A stretch of DNA of 34,330 nucleotides from Pseudonocardia sp. KRD291. GTDB lineage: Bacteria; Actinomycetota; Actinomycetes; Mycobacteriales; Pseudonocardiaceae. The notes under the pieces are model-generated. The model ran no database searches. It was not told where the DNA came from and was given only the letters and a program-made list of their open reading frames with translations. The first letter of the stretch is position 1. The number at the start of each line of letters is the position of its first letter. Location: NCBI RefSeq assembly GCF_019263595.1, contig NZ_JADQDD010000026.1:1-34330 (forward strand). The letters are read 5' to 3'. Position numbers and translations under genes: made by a program. This document shows positions 7,670 to 16,399 of the stretch, one piece after another.

Positions 7670-10600
7670 TCACCATGTGTCGATCCGTCTCCGCGCCGGG
7701 ACCTGCTCCGCGGGATCGTGGGTGGCGAGGGTGTTACGGATCCAGGCGCGGGTGTCGGCCGGGTCGATGACGTCGTCGAGCTCGAAGACCGATGCGGTGT
7801 TGACGGCGCTGCCCTGGGCGACGTAGTCGGCGAGCAGTTCCTCGTAGCGCTCGCGCCGGCTCTCCGGGTCCGTGATGGCATCGAGCTCGCGGCGGTAGCC
7901 CAGCGTGACGGCGCCCTCGGGCCCCATGGCGCCGAACTCGGCCGTCGGCCAGCCGACGATCGCGTTCGGCACGCGGAAGCTCCCGCCCGCCATGGCCTGG
8001 CCGCCGAGTCCGTAGGCCTTGCGGACCACCACGGTGCACAGCGGCACGGACAGGTTCGGAGCGGTCACGAACAGCCGGCCGAAATGCCGGACGCCGCCCG
8101 CCAGCTCCGCGTCCGGACCGACCAGGAACCCGGGGGTGTCGCACAGCGACACGACCGGGAGGCCGTGCGCGTCGCAGAGCTGCAGGAACCGGGCCATCTT
8201 GTCCGCGGTGTCGCTGTCCAGGGCGCCGCCGCCGCGGGCCGGGTCGTTCGCGACGAGACCCACGGTCGCGCCCTCGATCCGGCACAGCGCGGTGAGCACG
8301 GCACCGCCGAACCCCCGGCGCAGCTCCAGCACCGAGCCGGTGTCGCAGAGGACGTCGACCAACTCGCGCACCTCGTACACGCGGTGTCGGTTCTCCGGGA
8401 CGACGTGGCGCAGCAGCCGCTGGTCGGCGCAGGCCCAGTCGGTGACCGAGCCCTGGAAGTAGGACAGGTAGCGGCGCGCGACGGCGGCGGCCTCGACCTC
8501 ATCGGTGACCGCGACGTCGACGACGCCGTTGCGCACCTGGACCTCCAGCGGCCCGATCTCCTCGGGCGCGAACCGGCCCAGTCCACCGTGTTCGATCATG
8601 GCGGGACCGCCCATACCGAGGTTGACGTCCTCGGTGGCGATCAGCAGCTCGCAGGCGCCCGCGAGCGCGGCGTTGCCGGCGAAGCAGCGGCCCGATGCGA
8701 CGGCGACGGTGGGCACCAGCCCGTTCAGCCTTCCCAGGGCCACGAACGTGCCGAGGTCCATGCCGGTGGCCTTGGCCGCGTTGTCGACGTCACCGGGCCG
8801 GCCGCCGCCGCCCTCGGCGAACACCACGACCGGAGTCCGCCTGCGAGCCGCCACCTCGAACAACCGCTCGGCCTTCTTGTGCATCTGCACGCCCTGCGTG
8901 CCCGCCATGACCGTGTAGTCGTGGGCGAGGACGGCCACGGGATGACCGTGGACCCGCCCGAAGCCGGCGACGAGACCGTCGGCGGGAGTGGTGAGCTCGA
9001 GTTCCGCGACCGGTCGCCGGGTGCGCTGGGCGGCGATCACGAGGGCGCCGTACTCCTGGAACGCCACGGCTCCGTGCGCCGCCGCATCGTTCACCGGCAC
9101 CTCGGCGTCGCAGACGGCCGCGACGTTCTCCCGCGCCGTCCGCTTGCCGAGCCGGCGCCGCTTCGCCACCGCGTCCGGACGGTGTTCGTCCCGGCCGCGC
9201 TCGTGGCGCCACCGCACGTCGGCGAGATCGGTACGCACGTGGCCGGGATCGACCGCGACGGGCGCCTCGTCGGCCGGATCGGCGTCGGGCGCGGGTCGCA
9301 GCTCGGCGACGACGTCGCCCTCGGCGACCACGTCGCCGATCGCCGGCCGCACGGCCAGCAGCGTCCCGGACACCGGCGCGACGATCTCGTGCTCCATCTT
9401 CATCGCCTCGACGACGACGATCGGCTCGCCCCGCCGGACACGCGTGTCCGACGTACCGGGCACCGCGACGACCGTCCCGGAGATACCCGAGCGAACGGTC
9501 GCGGTGTTCGCGCCGGAGGGCTCCGGCGGCAGATCGCGCAGGGCGTCGGCCCAGGCTGTGGTCGCCTGCCCCGTGCGCAGCTCGGATCGTCCCAGCAGAT
9601 CGCGCAATCGGGCCAGGTCCGTGGGCATGCCCTCGATGGTGAACGCGGCGAGCGCGGCGTCCAGGGCATCGATCGCGACGGCGAGGTCACCGCCGCGGTC
9701 CCGGGTGATGACCTTGGCCAGGAGCGGGTCGTAGGCCGTGGCCACCGATCTGCCCTGCTCGGCGTGGGTCTCCACGCGCACCCCCGGGCCGGTGGGCGGC
9801 GTGAACCGGGCGAGTGGGACGGCGGGCCCGCCGGTGAGGGTGACCCGGGCCTCGACGGCGACCCCGCCCGGTGCGAGGTCCCCACCTGCGTGCGCGACGT
9901 TCAGCTCGGCGAGCGGGATGCCCTCGGCGACGGCGATCTGCGCCGAGACGAGGTCGATCCCGAGGACCTCCTCGGTGACCGGGTGCTCGACCTGCAGCCG
10001 CGGGTTTACCTCGAGGAACCGGTGCTCGCCGGTGTCGGCGTCGACCAGGAACTCGACGGTGGCCAGCCCGGCCAGGCCGACGTGCACGCCGATCCGCCGG
10101 GCCGCCTCTGCGAGGCGTTCCCGGGTCTCACCGGGCACGGTGACGGCCGGCGCGATCTCGATCATCTTCTGGTGCCGGTGCTGCACGCTGCAGTCCCGGT
10201 CGCTGAGGGTCACGACGTCGCGGCCGTCACCGAGCAGCTGCACCTCGATGTGCCGGGCGCGGCGCAGGTAGCGCTCCAGATACACGCCCCCGCGACCGGA
10301 GGTGCGGCCGGCCTGGGCGCGGCAGCGGGCCAGCGCGTCGGGCAGTAGGTCCGGGTCGCCGACCACGCGCATGCCCCGGCCGCCGCCGCCCGAGCGCGCC
10401 TTGACCATCACCACGGCGCCCGGTCCGAGCCCGCGCGCGAACGCGACCGCCGCGGCGTCCGAGAGCTCGTCCTCGGTGGTGGCCACGAGCACCGGCACAC
10501 CGAGTGACACCGCCAGCTCCCGGGCCGCGGTCTTGTCCCCGAGCAGTGCCAGGACCTCGGGCGAGGGACCGACGAACGCGATCCCCCGCTCGGCGCAGCG

Positions 10601-10873
10601 CCGGGCCAGCTCCGGGTCCTCGCTGAGGAACCCGTAGCCGGGGTGCAGCAGGTGGCAGCCCGTCCGGACGGCGGCGTCGACGACCTGCTCGACGTCGAGG
10701 AACGGTGCGGGCCCCGTCCCGTCGAGGGCGACGGCCTCATCGGCGGCGCGAACGTGCGCGGCCTCGGCTTCGTCCGCGGCGTACACCGCGACCGCACGCA
10801 GCCCGCGGGCGTGCGCGGCGCGCATGATCCGCAGCGCGATCTCGCCCCGGTTGGCGATCAGCAGGCCCGGCAT
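7670..10873 (-). CDS. Single-chain acyl-CoA carboxylase (biotin carboxylase-BCCP-carboxyltransferase)
   Basis: A 1067-aa protein carrying all three parts of a biotin-dependent acyl-CoA carboxylase. The biotin carboxylase domain covers about 1-450 (LIANRGEIALRI at the start, ATP-grasp SGGGGRGM at 161-168, FLEVNPRLQVEHPVTE at 286-301). A biotinyl domain follows at about 458-526 with VVEAMKM, K492 being the biotinylated lysine. The carboxyltransferase domain covers about 545-1067. Most actinobacterial acyl-CoA carboxylases are split into alpha and beta chains; this order resembles the single-chain long-chain acyl-CoA carboxylases. It adds CO2 to an acyl-CoA, here perhaps a branched product of ring opening. 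ATG 10873 overlaps the stop of the upstream ligase gene (TGATG), which implies translational coupling; the frame is open further upstream but only inside that ligase gene. Substrate class is not predictable from the motifs. Confidence 0.92.
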   Translation of the reverse strand: MPGLLIANRGEIALRIMRAAHARGLRAVAVYAADEAEAAHVRAADEAVALDGTGPAPFLDVEQVVDAAVRTGCHLLHPGYGFLSEDPELARRCAERGIAFVGPSPEVLALLGDKTAARELAVSLGVPVLVATTEDELSDAAAVAFARGLGPGAVVMVKARSGGGGRGMRVVGDPDLLPDALARCRAQAGRTSGRGGVYLERYLRRARHIEVQLLGDGRDVVTLSDRDCSVQHRHQKMIEIAPAVTVPGETRERLAEAARRIGVHVGLAGLATVEFLVDADTGEHRFLEVNPRLQVEHPVTEEVLGIDLVSAQIAVAEGIPLAELNVAHAGGDLAPGGVAVEARVTLTGGPAVPLARFTPPTGPGVRVETHAEQGRSVATAYDPLLAKVITRDRGGDLAVAIDALDAALAAFTIEGMPTDLARLRDLLGRSELRTGQATTAWADALRDLPPEPSGANTATVRSGISGTVVAVPGTSDTRVRRGEPIVVVEAMKMEHEIVAPVSGTLLAVRPAIGDVVAEGDVVAELRPAPDADPADEAPVAVDPGHVRTDLADVRWRHERGRDEHRPDAVAKRRRLGKRTARENVAAVCDAEVPVNDAAAHGAVAFQEYGALVIAAQRTRRPVAELELTTPADGLVAGFGRVHGHPVAVLAHDYTVMAGTQGVQMHKKAERLFEVAARRRTPVVVFAEGGGGRPGDVDNAAKATGMDLGTFVALGRLNGLVPTVAVASGRCFAGNAALAGACELLIATEDVNLGMGGPAMIEHGGLGRFAPEEIGPLEVQVRNGVVDVAVTDEVEAAAVARRYLSYFQGSVTDWACADQRLLRHVVPENRHRVYEVRELVDVLCDTGSVLELRRGFGGAVLTALCRIEGATVGLVANDPARGGGALDSDTADKMARFLQLCDAHGLPVVSLCDTPGFLVGPDAELAGGVRHFGRLFVTAPNLSVPLCTVVVRKAYGLGGQAMAGGSFRVPNAIVGWPTAEFGAMGPEGAVTLGYRRELDAITDPESRRERYEELLADYVAQGSAVNTASVFELDDVIDPADTRAWIRNTLATHDPAEQVPARRRIDTW

Positions 10874-12387
10874 CAGAGCACCGCCGACACGGTCGGCCAG
10901 AGTGCATGGGCGGCCGACCGGTCGTTCTTCAGGCTCGCGGACAGCGGGAAGGCGGACTCGTCGACCGGGCGCAGCTCGGGCACCTTGTAGGAGGACAGCT
11001 CGCGGCGGCACCGTGCGGCGACCTCCTCCGGGGCGGTGCCGGGGTCGAGCACCACCAGCGCACCGATTCCGGACGACTCATGGCCCGCGCCGAGCCCGGT
11101 CACGACGGCACGGCGCACGCCGGGGGAGGCCATCAGGACGGCCTCGACCTCCTCGGGCTGCACCGTGAGCCCCTTGAGCTTGATCATGGTTTTGGTACGG
11201 CCGGTGTAGCGGACATGTCCGTCCGGGCCCAGCCACCCGAGGTCACCGGTGTGGAAGAAGCCGTCCTCGTCGGTCAGGGCGGCATGGCTGCCGTCGGTGT
11301 AGCCGGTCATCGTGTTCGGTCCGCGGACGAGGAGCTCGCCCGGCTCTCCCGCTCTCAGTTCGCGGCCGGTGTCCGGGTCGACGACCCGCAGCCGGTTGCC
11401 GGGCAGCGGCCGGCCCTGCGTGCTCTGCCGCAGCTCCGCAGGGTCGCGGTGGTCGCCACAGGTGAAGGCGGTGGCGGTCTCGGTCATGCCGTACATGTCG
11501 ACGCCGAGGTCCCCCGTCACGCCGTGGGCCGCGAGCAGCTCGGCGTCGAGCACCAGACCGCGGCGCATCCGGCGGAGGTCGTCGGCGGTGAGCGCGGGTT
11601 CGGCGACCACCCGCGCGAGGCCGTCGTGCCAGACGTCGCGGGCCGAGCACTGTCGGGTGTGGATCAGTGCGGCGGCCCCGGCCGGGGTGAACCGGGCCTG
11701 CGTGACGAGCTCGCCCCCGACCGAGATCGTGGAGGACAGCGCGTTGCAGAGCCCGCCGCTGAAGAACAGCGGGAAGTAGGTGTAGACGCGCTCGCCGTCG
11801 GTGAGGCCCATCCGCTCGGCGATCAACGCCGCGTTGCGCACGACGGCGCCCTGGGAGAGCACCACGCCCTTCGGGGCACCGGTGCTGCCGGAGGTGTAGA
11901 GCACCACGAAGTCGTCGTCGGCACGCGGCGCCTCGACCGCGGCCCGCCAGCGCGTGTCGTCGACCCGCGCGCGCAGCTCGAGCAGGGCGGCAACGGGCGT
12001 GGCGTCCGGGTGGTCGCCCCAGGCGAAGGCGCCGCCCGGCAGCTCACGCTGCCCGCCGGGCACCGTATCCGCGGTGAGCACGAGGGCGGGGCACGCGGCG
12101 TCGAGGACCCGCGCCAGCTCCGCGCCGGTCGCCCAGGTGCTGACCGGGACCGCCGTGATGCCCACACGCGCACAGGCGTAGAGCGTCGTCAGAAGCTCGG
12201 GTCCGTTGGGCAGCACGGTCGCGACCCGGGCGCCGGGGGACAGACCCGCGCCGAGGAACGCCCGGGCCAGAGCGTCGCCCTCGTCCACCCAGCTCTGGTA
12301 GGTGAGCCCGGGACCGTCGTCGGTGGTGAGAGCACGCCGTCCGGACCCGGCCCAGTGCCGCACCCGCTCCGCCCAGGCGCCGCTCAT
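10873..12387 (-). CDS. AMP-dependent acyl-CoA synthetase, second ligase
   Basis: ANL-superfamily ligase of 504 aa, on the short side for the family. Motifs: P-loop YTSGSTGAPKG (164-174), YGMTETAT, FFHTGDLGWLG with the ribose-binding Asp, and YTGRTKTMIKLKGL at the hinge. The C-terminal ends in LSASLKNDR, which keeps a lysine at the place of the adenylation lysine. It lies in the middle of a three-gene run: its ATG overlaps the stop of the upstream ligase by four bases (ATGA, 12384-12387) and its own stop overlaps the carboxylase start by one base. The three proteins are therefore probably made in balanced amounts. It presumably forms the CoA ester that the carboxylase uses, or a later acid in the same route. 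Confidence 0.87.
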   Translation of the reverse strand: MSGAWAERVRHWAGSGRRALTTDDGPGLTYQSWVDEGDALARAFLGAGLSPGARVATVLPNGPELLTTLYACARVGITAVPVSTWATGAELARVLDAACPALVLTADTVPGGQRELPGGAFAWGDHPDATPVAALLELRARVDDTRWRAAVEAPRADDDFVVLYTSGSTGAPKGVVLSQGAVVRNAALIAERMGLTDGERVYTYFPLFFSGGLCNALSSTISVGGELVTQARFTPAGAAALIHTRQCSARDVWHDGLARVVAEPALTADDLRRMRRGLVLDAELLAAHGVTGDLGVDMYGMTETATAFTCGDHRDPAELRQSTQGRPLPGNRLRVVDPDTGRELRAGEPGELLVRGPNTMTGYTDGSHAALTDEDGFFHTGDLGWLGPDGHVRYTGRTKTMIKLKGLTVQPEEVEAVLMASPGVRRAVVTGLGAGHESSGIGALVVLDPGTAPEEVAARCRRELSSYKVPELRPVDESAFPLSASLKNDRSAAHALWPTVSAVL

Positions 12388-13985
12388 CCCAGCTCCCGGG
12401 TGATCACACGGCCACTGCCGGTGCGCGGAAACGACTGGTGGACTTCGACGACGTCGGGCACCCCGCGCTTACCGAGGTTCTCCAGACACCACGCGCGGAA
12501 CGCGGTCTCGTCGTAGCCCTGCGCCGCGATCACGTGAGCGACCACGATGGCGTCGAGGGTGTCGTCCTCCCGGGCGGTGACCGCGACGTCGCCCACGAGC
12601 GGGCAGGACTGCAGGTCGAGCTCGAGTCCGTAGGTGGACAGGTTCTCCCCACCGCGGCGGATGATGTGCATCCGGCGGCCGCGGAACTCGAACCGCCCGT
12701 CGGGGTGGCGCACCATGAGGTCGCCGGTTCGCAGCCAGGCTCCGCTGCTGTCGGCGACCAGGGTCTCCGCGGTCGTCTCCGGCGCGTTGTCGTAGCCGAG
12801 CATCAGCGAGCGGCCGGGGATGCCCCGGACCCAGAGTTCGCCGGGCTCGCCGTCCGGGACCTCGGCGCCGGCGTCGGTGACATCGGCGGCGCCGGCGGGG
12901 ACCAGCCGGACGCGCTCGACACCGACGAACGGGCGCCCGATGGTCCGCCGGTCGTCGACCTCCCATGGCGCGCCGCCGAGGACCCCGGTGACCGACTCGG
13001 TCTGGCCGTAGATCTGGCGGGTGTCGATGCCGGGCAGCAGCGCGTCCCAGGCCCGCCAGTCGCTCTCGCTGAGGTTCATCCCGTACTGCACGAGCCGCAG
13101 CCCGCCCGGGTCGACGGTGCCACCGCGCTCCATGGCCCGGTGCAGGGCCATCCGCATCGGCGGGGCGACCATCGAGCTGACCGTGGCGCCGGTCCAGCGG
13201 GCGGCGTCGAAGTAGGAGGACGCGCTGAACCGCGGCACCACCGCGACCGAACCGCCGGTGACGAACGCGGGGGCACACAGGTAGAGCTGGCCGTTGGTGT
13301 GGAAGAACGGCGAGCACAAGTAGTGCCGGTCCGAGGTGAGGAACCCGGTGTTGCGGGCCAGCCGCTCGGCGGCCGTCACGTAGTTGTGGTGGGTCAGCTG
13401 CACGAGCTTCGGGGCGCCGGACGTGCCGGAGGTGGGCAGCAGCCCGGCCACCTGGTCCGGTGTGGCGTCGGGGGCTCCGGCCCTCGAGGAGCGCAACCCG
13501 TCGATGTCGTGCCGCAGTGCGTCGACCCCGAGCTCGGTCGGGACCACCAGACGGGTCGACACACCCGCCCGGGAGATCGCCTCGCGCATCGTGGCGGCAT
13601 TGCCCGGCGCCGCCACGACGAGCACCGGACGGGTCGCGGCGACGGCGCGCTCGAAGGCCAGGGCCCCGCCGTCCGGGTCGACGACCTGGATTACCGCACC
13701 GTTCGCGGGGACGGCCAGCCACATCGCGACGGCGAGCGGCGAGTTCGGCAGGGCGAGGACGACGGTGCGCTGGTCCGCGACGCCGGCCGCGGCCAGCGTC
13801 CGGCGCAGCTGCGCGACGTCGTGGACCAACCGCCCCCAGCTCATCGACCGCATCCCCTCGGGCGAACCGGGCTCGGGAAGGTGCACCAGCACGTCATCGT
13901 CGCCCCGTCGGTCCGCCCAGCCGATGGCCAGCGACCAGAGGGTGCGACCGGTGGCGGCATCGGTGTCGCCGTGCGAGCCGGTCAT
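12384..13985 (-). CDS. AMP-dependent acyl-CoA synthetase, third ligase, catalytic Lys replaced by Arg
   Basis: ANL-superfamily ligase of 533 aa, first gene of the ligase-ligase-carboxylase run. P-loop PTSGTSGAPK is at 184-193; YGQTESVTG and WLRTGDLM follow. The C-terminal motif reads PRTGSGRVITREL: the usual TxxGK lysine needed for adenylate formation is R526. The enzyme may be slow at adenylation, use another residue, or serve only one half-reaction. ATG 13985 was chosen because AAGGGG lies upstream at good spacing; an in-frame GTG at 14018 sits inside the predicted operator (14013-14030) and has no ribosome-binding site. Its 3' end overlaps the next ligase by four bases. The family is clear; the substrate is not. 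Confidence 0.86.
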   Translation of the reverse strand: MTGSHGDTDAATGRTLWSLAIGWADRRGDDDVLVHLPEPGSPEGMRSMSWGRLVHDVAQLRRTLAAAGVADQRTVVLALPNSPLAVAMWLAVPANGAVIQVVDPDGGALAFERAVAATRPVLVVAAPGNAATMREAISRAGVSTRLVVPTELGVDALRHDIDGLRSSRAGAPDATPDQVAGLLPTSGTSGAPKLVQLTHHNYVTAAERLARNTGFLTSDRHYLCSPFFHTNGQLYLCAPAFVTGGSVAVVPRFSASSYFDAARWTGATVSSMVAPPMRMALHRAMERGGTVDPGGLRLVQYGMNLSESDWRAWDALLPGIDTRQIYGQTESVTGVLGGAPWEVDDRRTIGRPFVGVERVRLVPAGAADVTDAGAEVPDGEPGELWVRGIPGRSLMLGYDNAPETTAETLVADSSGAWLRTGDLMVRHPDGRFEFRGRRMHIIRRGGENLSTYGLELDLQSCPLVGDVAVTAREDDTLDAIVVAHVIAAQGYDETAFRAWCLENLGKRGVPDVVEVHQSFPRTGSGRVITRELG

Positions 13986-14012
13986 GGACCGCCCCTTCCG
14001 TTCGATCGACGG

Positions 14013-14030
14013 GTTCACGTCTTTGTAGAT
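14013..14030 (-). promoter_or_regulatory. Operator I, upstream of the ligase-carboxylase operon
   Basis: On the minus strand ATCTAC-AAAGAC-GTGAAC, one departure from the strict RTYTAC-N6-GTARAY inverted repeat. It ends 27 bases before the start codon of the ligase at 13985, so a bound repressor would block transcription or early elongation. No -10/-35 pair could be placed with confidence. Confidence 0.55.
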
Positions 14031-14131
14031 CCCTGCGCCAGGGTGGCGCGGTCCCCCGGCTCCCGGGGAGGCGAGCCGGCGGCGCTACGACCTCCCGCCG
14101 GACGGAGCTACGGGTCGCACCACACCGGCAG

Positions 14132-14157
14132 CGTCGACCTCCACGTGGTCATCGACG
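14132..14157 (-). terminator. Hairpin after the SnoaL-hydratase pair
   Basis: CGTCGA (14132-14137) pairs with TCGACG (14152-14157), with a self-complementary CCACGTGG in between. It begins 15 bases beyond the hydratase stop. A second repeat, CCGGCTC/GAGCCGG, lies at 14056-14079. Either could end this transcript; neither has a T-run. Confidence 0.35.
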
Positions 14158-14171
14158 GATCGGTGGCCGCC

Positions 14172-14948
14172 TCAGCGACCCGTCCACTGTGGTGCCCGGC
14201 GCTCGGTGAACGCCGCCCGCCCCTCCTTCACGTCCTCGGAGTTGGCGTAGGCCTCGATCGGCTCGTACTTCGTGGACAGGGCGGTCTCCAGTGAGCCCTG
14301 CAGACCCTTCAGTACGGCCTGTTTCGCGGCCTGCTGGGCCAGTGGCGAGGCCGCGGTCAGCTTCGTGGCCCACCGTCGTGCGGCGTCGGTCAGCTCCGGG
14401 TACGGCACGACCTCATTGACCAGCCCGTACGAACGGGCATCGGCGGCCGGCAGCCGGTCGCCGGTGAGGACGAGCGCGAGGGCGATGTGGTGCGGCAACT
14501 GGCGGATCGCCCGGTGCATCACGCCGCTCTCACCGATGATCCCGGCCTTGACCTCGGGCAGTCCGAACTGGGCGGTGTCCGCGGCAACGATGATGTCGGC
14601 GCACATCGCCAGCTCGAACCCGCCCCCGAGGGCGTAACCCTGCACGGCGGCGATCAGCGGCTTCGTGAGCACGCGCAGCGGACCGCCGATGCCGGTGAGC
14701 CCGCCGCCGAGGGCCAACCGGGACGCGTCGGCCTCGGTGCCGCCACTGATGTCGGCACCCGCACAGAAGGCCTTCTCGCCCGAGGCTCCCAGGACCGCGA
14801 CCCAGATGTCCGGGTCGGCGTCGATCGTGTCCCAGGTCCGCGCCAGCTCGACGTCGAGATCATGGGAGATCGAGTTGAGGGCTTTCGGACGGTTCAGCGT
14901 CACCGTGGCGACGTGGTCGGTCACCTCGAAGAGCAGTTCGTCGGACAC
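14172..14948 (-). CDS. Enoyl-CoA hydratase/isomerase family protein
   Basis: Crotonase-fold protein of 258 aa. The two oxyanion-hole segments are FCAGADISGG (about 61-70) and QGYALGGGFELAMCADIIVA (about 104-123). Where many hydratases have a PGxGG segment with the second catalytic Glu, this one reads GIIGESGVMHR, so hydration is not certain and isomerase, hydrolase or C-C lyase chemistry is possible. The start is GTG 14948, with GAGGAAG about nine bases upstream. The SnoaL-like gene upstream on the same strand ends 29 bases away, so the two form one unit behind operator B. It would act on CoA esters made by the ligases nearby. It is a distant relative of the crotonase at 17845-18693. Confidence 0.87.
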   Translation of the reverse strand: MSDELLFEVTDHVATVTLNRPKALNSISHDLDVELARTWDTIDADPDIWVAVLGASGEKAFCAGADISGGTEADASRLALGGGLTGIGGPLRVLTKPLIAAVQGYALGGGFELAMCADIIVAADTAQFGLPEVKAGIIGESGVMHRAIRQLPHHIALALVLTGDRLPAADARSYGLVNEVVPYPELTDAARRWATKLTAASPLAQQAAKQAVLKGLQGSLETALSTKYEPIEAYANSEDVKEGRAAFTERRAPQWTGR

Positions 14949-14977
14949 TCTGGCTCGCTTCCTCGCGTCGGTCCGGC

Positions 14978-15478
14978 TCAGACCGCGTTGTTGCGCGGGA
15001 TGGGGTTCAGGGCGTCACCCTTGGCGTGGTAGGTCTCGGTCCCGGTGTGCTTGAGCTCCCGGCGGGAGATCCGCCAGCCGTCGGCGGTCCGGACGAACAC
15101 GTCGTGGTACTGGCCCATGACGATGCCGTCAGGACGCTCCCGGTTGTAGCGGTGCCACGCGTAGAGCTGTGAGCGCACGTTGGCGGTGTCGTCGTCGGTG
15201 AAGTCGATGACGACGTTCGACACGTGGTGGCTCGTGCCCGCGAAGAAGGCGCCGATTCCGAACTTCTCGTGCTCCAGGGTGGCCAGGTAGGCCTCGGCGC
15301 CGTCGGCGCCGTGGTCGGGGCCGTAGGCGATGTGGCAGTCCGGAGTGAACAGCGCGACCAGGCTCTTCGGCTCGTTGTGGTCGAGGTAGTGGGCGTAGTC
15401 GTAGAGGACCCGCTCGATCTCCCGGTGGTCGACCAGGCGCTGGACCGTCGCAGCGAGGTTGTCGTCGTTGACCTTCAT
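14978..15478 (-). CDS. SnoaL-like (NTF2-fold) protein
   Basis: A 166-aa protein of the nuclear transport factor 2 / SnoaL-like superfamily, the group with an N-terminal helix and the pattern HREIERVLYDYAHYLD (about 17-32), then ALFTPDCHIAYG, SHHVSNVVIDF and a closing DGWRISRRELKHTGTE. Members are small cone-shaped barrels: isomerases, cyclases, dehydratases or ring-hydroxylating dioxygenase small subunits. No signal peptide is seen. ATG 15478 has GGAG five bases upstream; an in-frame GTG at 15520 lies close to the promoter and has no good site. It is first in a two-gene unit with the crotonase at 14172. The catalytic role is unknown, but pairing with a crotonase recurs at 17249-18693. Confidence 0.82.
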   Translation of the reverse strand: MKVNDDNLAATVQRLVDHREIERVLYDYAHYLDHNEPKSLVALFTPDCHIAYGPDHGADGAEAYLATLEHEKFGIGAFFAGTSHHVSNVVIDFTDDDTANVRSQLYAWHRYNRERPDGIVMGQYHDVFVRTADGWRISRRELKHTGTETYHAKGDALNPIPRNNAV

Positions 15479-15521
15479 CGTCACTCCGTTCTCGGTCCGG
15501 GCAGGGACCGTCGATGGCAAC

Positions 15522-15551
15522 AGTTTACGTTCACGTTGATAACTGGGTCAA
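15522..15551 (-). promoter_or_regulatory. Promoter of the SnoaL-hydratase unit with operator B
   Basis: On the minus strand TTGACC (15551-15546) and TAAACT (15527-15522) are 18 bases apart, 43 bases before the start codon. The spacer holds the inverted repeat (plus strand GTTTAC-GTTCAC-GTTGAT, 15523-15540). A protein bound there would exclude RNA polymerase. Confidence 0.6.
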
Positions 15552-15660
15552 CCGTCGGGGCGACGGCGACTTGAAGGGTCGAGGGTCGAGGTTCGGTTCT
15601 GTACAGCGGATCGGCGCAGGTAGGCGCTGCTCCGCTGTGGGGTCGGCCCGGCCGAGATCC

Positions 15661-15678
15661 ATCTACAGTCGTGTGAAT
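15661..15678 (+). promoter_or_regulatory. Operator J, second site before the SnoaL-hydratase unit
   Basis: ATCTAC-AGTCGT-GTGAAT, one departure from RTYTAC-N6-GTARAY. It is 120 bases upstream of operator B and between the two same-strand genes at 14978-15478 and 15716-16399. It may serve as an auxiliary site. Confidence 0.45.
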
Positions 15679-15715
15679 TACGACGACCAGCGGTGTCGCC
15701 GGCCACCCGTTCCCG

Positions 15716-16399
15716 TCACTCGGCCGCGGGCACTCCGGGGTGGAGGGGAGCGGCGGCGGCGATGTCGAGTGCATGCAGGATCGCGGTCCGGCCGACGCCG
15801 AGCTTCACCGAGTTCGCCAGGTGAAGGCGCATCCCCGGCAGGTAGCGATGGGTCGGGGTCGCGTCGGTCGCCATCGACATCAGCTCCTTGACCCGTGCGC
15901 GGACCGCACCGGTCCGCCACGGCACGGCGCAGTAGTCGAAGAACGCCTGGTAAGCCTGGGGGGAGAGTCGGAGCAGGGCGTCGAGGAAGCCGGGGACCTC
16001 CTTCTCGAACGCCTCCCAGTACCGGTCGTCGCCCTGCATGCGGTCGCGGAGCGTGATGCGCTCCTCGTCGAGCGGCTCGGTCGACCCGTCCCCCCGCTCC
16101 GCGACCGCGGCCAGGACACGGCGCGAGCCCTCCATCAGGCTGTGGACTCCGAGTCCGGACACCACGACGAGCGTCTCGTGCACCTGGGCGGCGGTGGCAC
16201 CCGCGTCGAGCGCGCTCCGGATCTCCCGGTCGATACCGTCGGGGTCCAGCGCCGACACGGAGGCATGGACGGCCAGCTTGATCAGTGCGGCGGCGACGCC
16301 ATCGAGGTCCTCACCGGGCGCGGCGTCGGCGAGCAACGCCTCGGCCTCGGCGCGAACTCCTGCCAGGGTCACCGGGGCGGATCGTCGGGAATCGGTCAC
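15716..16399 (-). CDS. Carboxymuconolactone decarboxylase (CMD) family protein lacking the CxxC pair
   Basis: A 227-aa helical protein with two CMD-like halves, one at about 32-80 (DGVAAALIKLAVHASVSA, then ALDAGATAAQVHETL) and one at about 170-215 (VKELMSMATDATPTHRYLP, then LHLANSVKLGVGRTAILHAL). AhpD-type members carry CxxC in the second position; here that place has TPTHRY, so peroxidase activity is unlikely and a lactone decarboxylase-like or non-redox role fits better. Start: GTG 16399 follows AAGGAG by about 11 bases; a TTG at 16423 would remove any spacing to that site. Divergent from the TetR gene at 16518. It has no operator of the 18-bp family directly upstream. Confidence 0.72.
   Translation of the reverse strand: MTDSRRSAPVTLAGVRAEAEALLADAAPGEDLDGVAAALIKLAVHASVSALDPDGIDREIRSALDAGATAAQVHETLVVVSGLGVHSLMEGSRRVLAAVAERGDGSTEPLDEERITLRDRMQGDDRYWEAFEKEVPGFLDALLRLSPQAYQAFFDYCAVPWRTGAVRARVKELMSMATDATPTHRYLPGMRLHLANSVKLGVGRTAILHALDIAAAAPLHPGVPAAE

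Noticed and set aside
7718-10348. Very long open frame on the plus strand opposite the carboxylase
   Set aside because: It is the antisense shadow of a GC-rich gene; its protein is low-complexity, rich in Arg, Gly, Asp and His, with no domain. The minus strand encodes a complete carboxylase.
14018-14018. GTG at 14018 as start of the third ligase
   Set aside because: It lies within the predicted operator and has no ribosome-binding site, while ATG 13985 has AAGGGG at good spacing.
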